Below, piece after piece: positions 60,535 through 64,000 of a DNA stretch of 64,000 nt. Source of the stretch: Streptomyces exfoliatus (GTDB lineage: Bacteria; Actinomycetota; Actinomycetes; Streptomycetales; Streptomycetaceae); NCBI RefSeq assembly GCF_000725545.1, contig NZ_JNZP01000015.1, positions 372,001 through 436,000 on the forward strand, given 5' to 3'. The notes under the pieces were generated by a model. That model saw nothing but the letters and a program-made list of their open reading frames with translations. It ran no database searches and was not told the origin of the DNA. The translations under genes and the position numbers were made by a program. The number at the start of each line of letters is the position of its first letter. Within the stretch, counting starts at the first letter, position 1.

Positions 60535-60875
60535 AAGTCGTCTTACCTCCTTGGATGTCACCAGGAACATTTATCGATAGGTCAGCGTGGCACCATGCCG
60601 ACGGTTGGCGACTCTATGGCGTGTCACCGCTCCGCAGCAACACAATCCGCCGGACCCGGCCGGATGTGTCGGCAACCGAACACCTCTCTGTCAAGGGTGC
60701 GCAGGCATGCATCCACACGTTTCAGGGGTGTGCGAAACGGTTAAAGGGTTACGTTCGAGGCGAGTTGGCCGAACGTTCCTCCGGGCCCGGACACGCGTCC
60801 GGCCGGACCTTGTCGAACAAGGTCCGGCCGGGCGTGTGGCATTGACGGCACGCGTTGACGGCGGTGCCGCGGGGA
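60535..60875. other. Intergenic region between ald and the ParA gene
   Basis: 341 bp. Its lower half (60535-60740) is less GC-rich than its surroundings and should contain the promoter of the ParA-scpAB run, but I could not fix -35 and -10 elements. Its upper half carries the ald terminator (60791-60837). The candidate short frames show no coding pattern. Confidence 0.5.
60791..60837. terminator. Terminator downstream of ald
   Basis: CCGGCCGGACCTTGT (60799-60813), loop CGA, ACAAGGTCCGGCCGG (60817-60831): a perfect 15-bp stem, extended by ACACGC (60791-60796) pairing with GCGTGT (60832-60837). It lies 39 bp past the ald stop (minus strand). Confidence 0.92.
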
Positions 60876-61991
60876 TCAGCCCAGGAGGCTGTTCAGCTCG
60901 AGGTGCTCGAGGCCGTGCGCCTCGGCGACCTCCTTGTAAACCACCTTGCCGTCATGGGTGTTGAGGCCCAGGGCGAGCGCGGAGTCGCGGCGCAGCGCCT
61001 CGACCCAGCCGTTGTTCGCCAGCGACACGATGTAGGGCAGCGTGGCGTTGGTGAGGGCGTAGGTGGAGGTGTTCGGGACCGCGCCGGGCATGTTGGCGAC
61101 GCAGTAGAAGACCGAGTTGTGGACCTGGAAGGTCGGCTCGGCGTGGGTGGTCGGGTGCGAGTCCTCGAAGCAGCCGCCCTGGTCGATCGCAATGTCGACA
61201 AGGACACTTCCGGGCTTCATCTTGGCGACGAGCTCGTTGGTGACCAGCTTCGGGGCCTTGGCGCCCGGGATGAGGACGGCGCCGATGACGAGGTCGGCCT
61301 CGACGACGGCCTTCTCCAGCTCGAAGGCGTTGGAGACGATCGTCTTCACCTTGGTGCCGAAGATCTTGTCGGCCTCGCGGAGCTTGTTGATGTCGCGGTC
61401 GAGCAGGGTCACGTGGAAGCCCATGCCGACGGCGATCTGCGTGGCGTTCCAGCCGGAGACGCCACCGCCGATGACGACGCACTCGCCGGCGTGGGTGCCG
61501 GGGACGCCGCCGGGGAGGACTCCACGGCCGCCGACCGAGCGCATCAGGTGGTAGGCGCCGACCTGCGGGGCCAGCCGGCCCGCGACCTCGGACATCGGGG
61601 CGAGCAGCGGCAGGGCGCGGTTCGCGGTCTCGACGGTCTCGTACGCGATCGCGGTCGTGCCGGACGCGAGGAGCGCGTCCGTGCACTCGCGGGAGGCCGC
61701 GAGGTGCAGGTAGGTGAAGAGGGTCTGGTCCTTGCGGAGGCGGTGGTACTCCTCCGCGATGGGCTCCTTGACCTTGAGCAGCAGGTCGGCGGTGGCCCAG
61801 ACCTCGTCGGCGGTGGCGAGGATCTCGGCGCCGGCGGCGACGTACTCCTCGTCCGTGATCGAGGAGCCGACACCGGCGTTCTGCTCGACGAAGACCTGGT
61901 GGCCGTGGCGGACGAGCTCGTGGACACCCGCAGGGGTGATGGCCACGCGGAACTCGTTGTTCTTGACCTCGCGGGGGATGCCGACCTTCAT
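60876..61991 (-). CDS. ald: Alanine dehydrogenase
   Basis: 371 residues, standard length. N-terminal [20 protein letters not shown] with substrate-binding Arg15; catalytic Lys in [12 protein letters not shown] (about 75); NAD-binding [17 protein letters not shown] (about 175) and [33 protein letters not shown] near the end. It deaminates L-alanine to pyruvate with NAD, important for alanine use and redox balance. ATG 61989-61991. A hairpin CTACG-N5-CGTAG at 62159-62173 lies in the upstream region. Confidence 0.97.
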   Translation of the reverse strand: MKVGIPREVKNNEFRVAITPAGVHELVRHGHQVFVEQNAGVGSSITDEEYVAAGAEILATADEVWATADLLLKVKEPIAEEYHRLRKDQTLFTYLHLAASRECTDALLASGTTAIAYETVETANRALPLLAPMSEVAGRLAPQVGAYHLMRSVGGRGVLPGGVPGTHAGECVVIGGGVSGWNATQIAVGMGFHVTLLDRDINKLREADKIFGTKVKTIVSNAFELEKAVVEADLVIGAVLIPGAKAPKLVTNELVAKMKPGSVLVDIAIDQGGCFEDSHPTTHAEPTFQVHNSVFYCVANMPGAVPNTSTYALTNATLPYIVSLANNGWVEALRRDSALALGLNTHDGKVVYKEVAEAHGLEHLELNSLLG

Positions 61992-62178
61992 CGTCGATCA
62001 CGGTCCTTGAATCAGGGAGGGATATCTGGGGCACTGCGATACATACCCGGATGCACTGCGGCGCACCGGGGCAGACCACGTTCGAACGCGGCGCACCCAG
62101 TCTAATGAAGGAGTTCCCGGTGTCTAGCCTTTCAAAGTACTAATCTTCGACGAAGCCACTACGGATTTCGTAGGCGGA

Positions 62179-64000
62179 TCATTCCGTTTCCAGCAGTCTC
62201 TCCGCAGCGGACCGGTGCAGCCGCGCAGCGGCAGGGTCGCCGAGCCGGTCGAGGGTGTCGGCGAGCCGGAGCCGGAGCGCGGCCTGCAGCCGGGTGTCCT
62301 GGGCGCGCCGGGCCCACTCCACCGCCTCCTCGCAGGTCCGCAGCGATTCCTCGGGCCGTCCGGCGTACTCCTGGACACGGGCGGCCTCGCTCAACGCCCG
62401 TGCGTAGCCCGGGAGATCGTCGAGCCTCCGATGGCCGGCCGCGGCGGCACGCCAGTTCCGCAGGGCCTCGCCGTACCGGCCCGCGTAGGTCTGCACGGCG
62501 CCGAGGCGGGCGTACAGCCGGGCCTGGTCGGCCTGCTCGTCCCGGGCGAGACGCTGGGCGAGCGCCCGTCCGTACCAGTCGCCGGCCCGCGGCCAGTCCC
62601 CCAGCTCCTGATAGGCGCCGCCTACGGATTCCATCGCGCGACCGGTCGCGTACGGGTCATTTGCTGCGCGTCCAGCATCCAAAGCCAACCGATATCGCAG
62701 CAGAGCCTCCTTCGTGCGCCCGGTGCGGGCGTCGAGATCGGCCAGGTTGAGCAGGGCCGCGGCCCGCTCCCGGTGCAGTCCGCGCCGCTCGGCCACGTCC
62801 AGGACCAACTGGTGGAGCCCGTACAGCTCGGGTGCGGCGGCCTCGGCTCCCCGGTGCGCGGCGAGGGCCCTCACGAGGGAGGCCACCAGGCGCCGCGCGA
62901 GGGTGTCGAGCTCCCCGTCGGCGACCGCGAGCCGGGCGGAGGCGAGCAGGAAGGGCTGCCGGGAACGCAGCCACGCGGCCCCGGCGGCGGCGTTCGGGAA
63001 GCGCAGGGCGCGCGGCAGACCGGCCAGCTTCCGGCGCGCGGGCGAGCCCTCGGGTTCGGTGACCGCACGGCAGGACTGGAGGAGCCGTACGGTCCGCTCC
63101 AGCATCCGGGCCCGGGCGAGCTGCACCTCGGCGGGCCGGTCACGCTCCTCCAGCTGGGCGCGAAGGAGGGGGACGAGGTGGCCGGGCACCTCGTACTGCC
63201 CGTCCTCGCCGCCGGAGACGAGCCCGAGGGCGGCGAAGTCGGCGAGGGTGGTCGTGGCGGCCGAGACGGAGCAGCCGGCCAGGGCGGAGGCGATGTGGGC
63301 GTCGGCCCGGCCGAGCGGAGCCAGGGAGAGGTAGCGCAGTATCCGGGCGGCGGTGGCGGGCAGCGCCTCGTGGGCGAGCAGGAAGGTCCGGGTGAGCGGG
63401 TCGCCGCTGAGTCCGCGCAGCCGCTTGGCGAGGTCGGCGACGGAGAACGTCGGCTGGGTGGAGAGCCAGCCGCCGGCGAGGACGACCGCGGCGGGCAGCC
63501 CGCCGCACTCCTCGACGAGGGTCTCGGCGGCCTGGGGGTCGACGGTGATGCGTACGGAGCCGGTGAAGGCGGTGAGCAGCTCGATGGCCGACTTGGGGTC
63601 GAGTCCGCCGAGCGTGCAGGGCCGTACGTCGGGGATGCCGGTGAGCGGTCCGCGGGCGACGCCCACCACCAGGACGCCGGGGTCGTCGGGGATCAGCGGG
63701 TCGGCCTGCGCGGCGTCCACGGCGTCGTCGAGGACGAGGACGGCCCGGCGTCCGGCGAGGGCGTCGCGGACCATTTCGGTCAGCTCGTCCTCGCCGGCGC
63801 CCGGGGGTTCGGCGACCCCGAGCGCGGCGAGGAGTTCGCGGGCGACCTGGGCGGTGGGGACGGGGTCGCCGCCGGGCTCGGTGAGCCGGGCCCGGAAGAT
63901 GCCGTCGGGGTAGCGGTCGGCGACCCCGGCGGCCAGTTCCTCGGCGAGCGCCGTGCGTCCGGAGCCGGGCTTGCCCGCGATGAGCAGGACCCGGGCGCGG
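62179..64000 (-). CDS. NB-ARC/AfsR-like ATPase with TPR repeats, 5' end outside the window
   Basis: 607 residues are visible; the beginning is beyond 64000. At the visible N-terminus is a P-loop, RVLLIAGKPGSGRTALAEEL, where Walker A is GKPGSGRT (Arg in place of Lys), followed by VRDALAGRRAVLVLDDAVDA (Walker B LVLDDA), VVGVARG, and RNBS-like LSGDPLTRTFLLAHEALPATA, as in AfsR/SARP and STAND ATPases. The C-terminal half has TPR-like repeats (YRLALDAGRAANDPYATGRA, LARDEQADQARLYARLGAVQ, YAGRYGEALRNWRAA). No DNA-binding domain is visible in this part; it may lie upstream. Likely a signal-dependent regulator. Confidence 0.8.
   Translation of the reverse strand, partial: RARVLLIAGKPGSGRTALAEELAAGVADRYPDGIFRARLTEPGGDPVPTAQVARELLAALGVAEPPGAGEDELTEMVRDALAGRRAVLVLDDAVDAAQADPLIPDDPGVLVVGVARGPLTGIPDVRPCTLGGLDPKSAIELLTAFTGSVRITVDPQAAETLVEECGGLPAAVVLAGGWLSTQPTFSVADLAKRLRGLSGDPLTRTFLLAHEALPATAARILRYLSLAPLGRADAHIASALAGCSVSAATTTLADFAALGLVSGGEDGQYEVPGHLVPLLRAQLEERDRPAEVQLARARMLERTVRLLQSCRAVTEPEGSPARRKLAGLPRALRFPNAAAGAAWLRSRQPFLLASARLAVADGELDTLARRLVASLVRALAAHRGAEAAAPELYGLHQLVLDVAERRGLHRERAAALLNLADLDARTGRTKEALLRYRLALDAGRAANDPYATGRAMESVGGAYQELGDWPRAGDWYGRALAQRLARDEQADQARLYARLGAVQTYAGRYGEALRNWRAAAAGHRRLDDLPGYARALSEAARVQEYAGRPEESLRTCEEAVEWARRAQDTRLQAALRLRLADTLDRLGDPAAARLHRSAAERLLETE

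Noticed and set aside
60535..60740. Possible small RNA or tRNA in the AT-richer gap before the ParA gene
   Set aside because: No cloverleaf or strong hairpin with terminator on either strand; more probably a promoter region.

Overview
The window is chromosomal DNA from a Streptomyces or a very close actinomycete. GC is very high throughout, G/C is preferred at third codon positions, GTG starts are common (one probable TTG), and genes are packed with 1-4 bp overlaps. The content is typical of the genus: sflA-type SepF, DUF5685, SsgA-era housekeeping order parA-scpA-scpB-pseudouridine synthase and aroH-tyrA-cmk-plsC-der, streptogrisin-like proteases, a sortase-anchored LPMO, an Rpf-LysM protein. 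I see no tRNA, rRNA, CRISPR array, insertion sequence or prophage.

Layout. 1-2.1 kb: end of an AAA+ ATPase, a GntR regulator, a double-GNAT protein and a DUF402 protein. 2.1-6.5 kb: a small secreted protein, then tctCBA (tripartite tricarboxylate transporter, minus strand) facing a CitB-type response regulator that has no kinase beside it. 6.6-8.6 kb: LPMO and secreted lipase. 8.7-14.1 kb: mutagenic repair region, with an ImuB-like Y-family polymerase and dnaE2 (with a LexA-like box) surrounding a small HTH-ClpN pair that has its own double operator. 14.2-17.2 kb: membrane protein and two S1 proteases.

17.3-28.0 kb: a divergent organosulfur-type cluster. The minus strand carries two permeases, an ATPase, a solute-binding protein, an FAD/NAD(P)-binding protein, two luciferase-like (LLM) monooxygenases and a DUF1684 protein. 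The plus strand carries a 22-codon cysteine-ending leader peptide, four tandem hairpins, a GNAT acetyltransferase and a second solute-binding protein. The gene set parallels the Bacillus ytmI/tcyJKLMN/cmoO-cmoJ operon for salvage of S-alkylated cysteines.

28-45 kb: DUF5685, sflA, an MFS exporter, PAP2, an I78 inhibitor, a stand-alone cytochrome oxidase subunit I, a WYL regulator, a GT4 glycosyltransferase, two lipoproteins, a branched-chain-type ABC system in which two permeases and one ATPase are fused, an Rpf-LysM protein and hypothetical proteins.

45-50 kb: minus-strand aroH-tyrA-cmk-plsC-der (aromatic amino acids, CMP kinase, acyltransferase, ribosome GTPase). 50-55.5 kb: a YidB-like protein, a Rieske lipoprotein, and a tightly coupled NadR / NUDIX-NrtR / ADP-ribosylglycohydrolase / nucleotidyltransferase operon facing a second nucleotidyltransferase. 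This suggests NAD and ADP-ribose metabolism tied to nucleic-acid end repair. 55.8-64 kb: pseudouridine synthase, scpB, scpA, a ribbon-helix-helix-like protein, a ParA ATPase, ald, and an NB-ARC/TPR protein cut off by the window edge.
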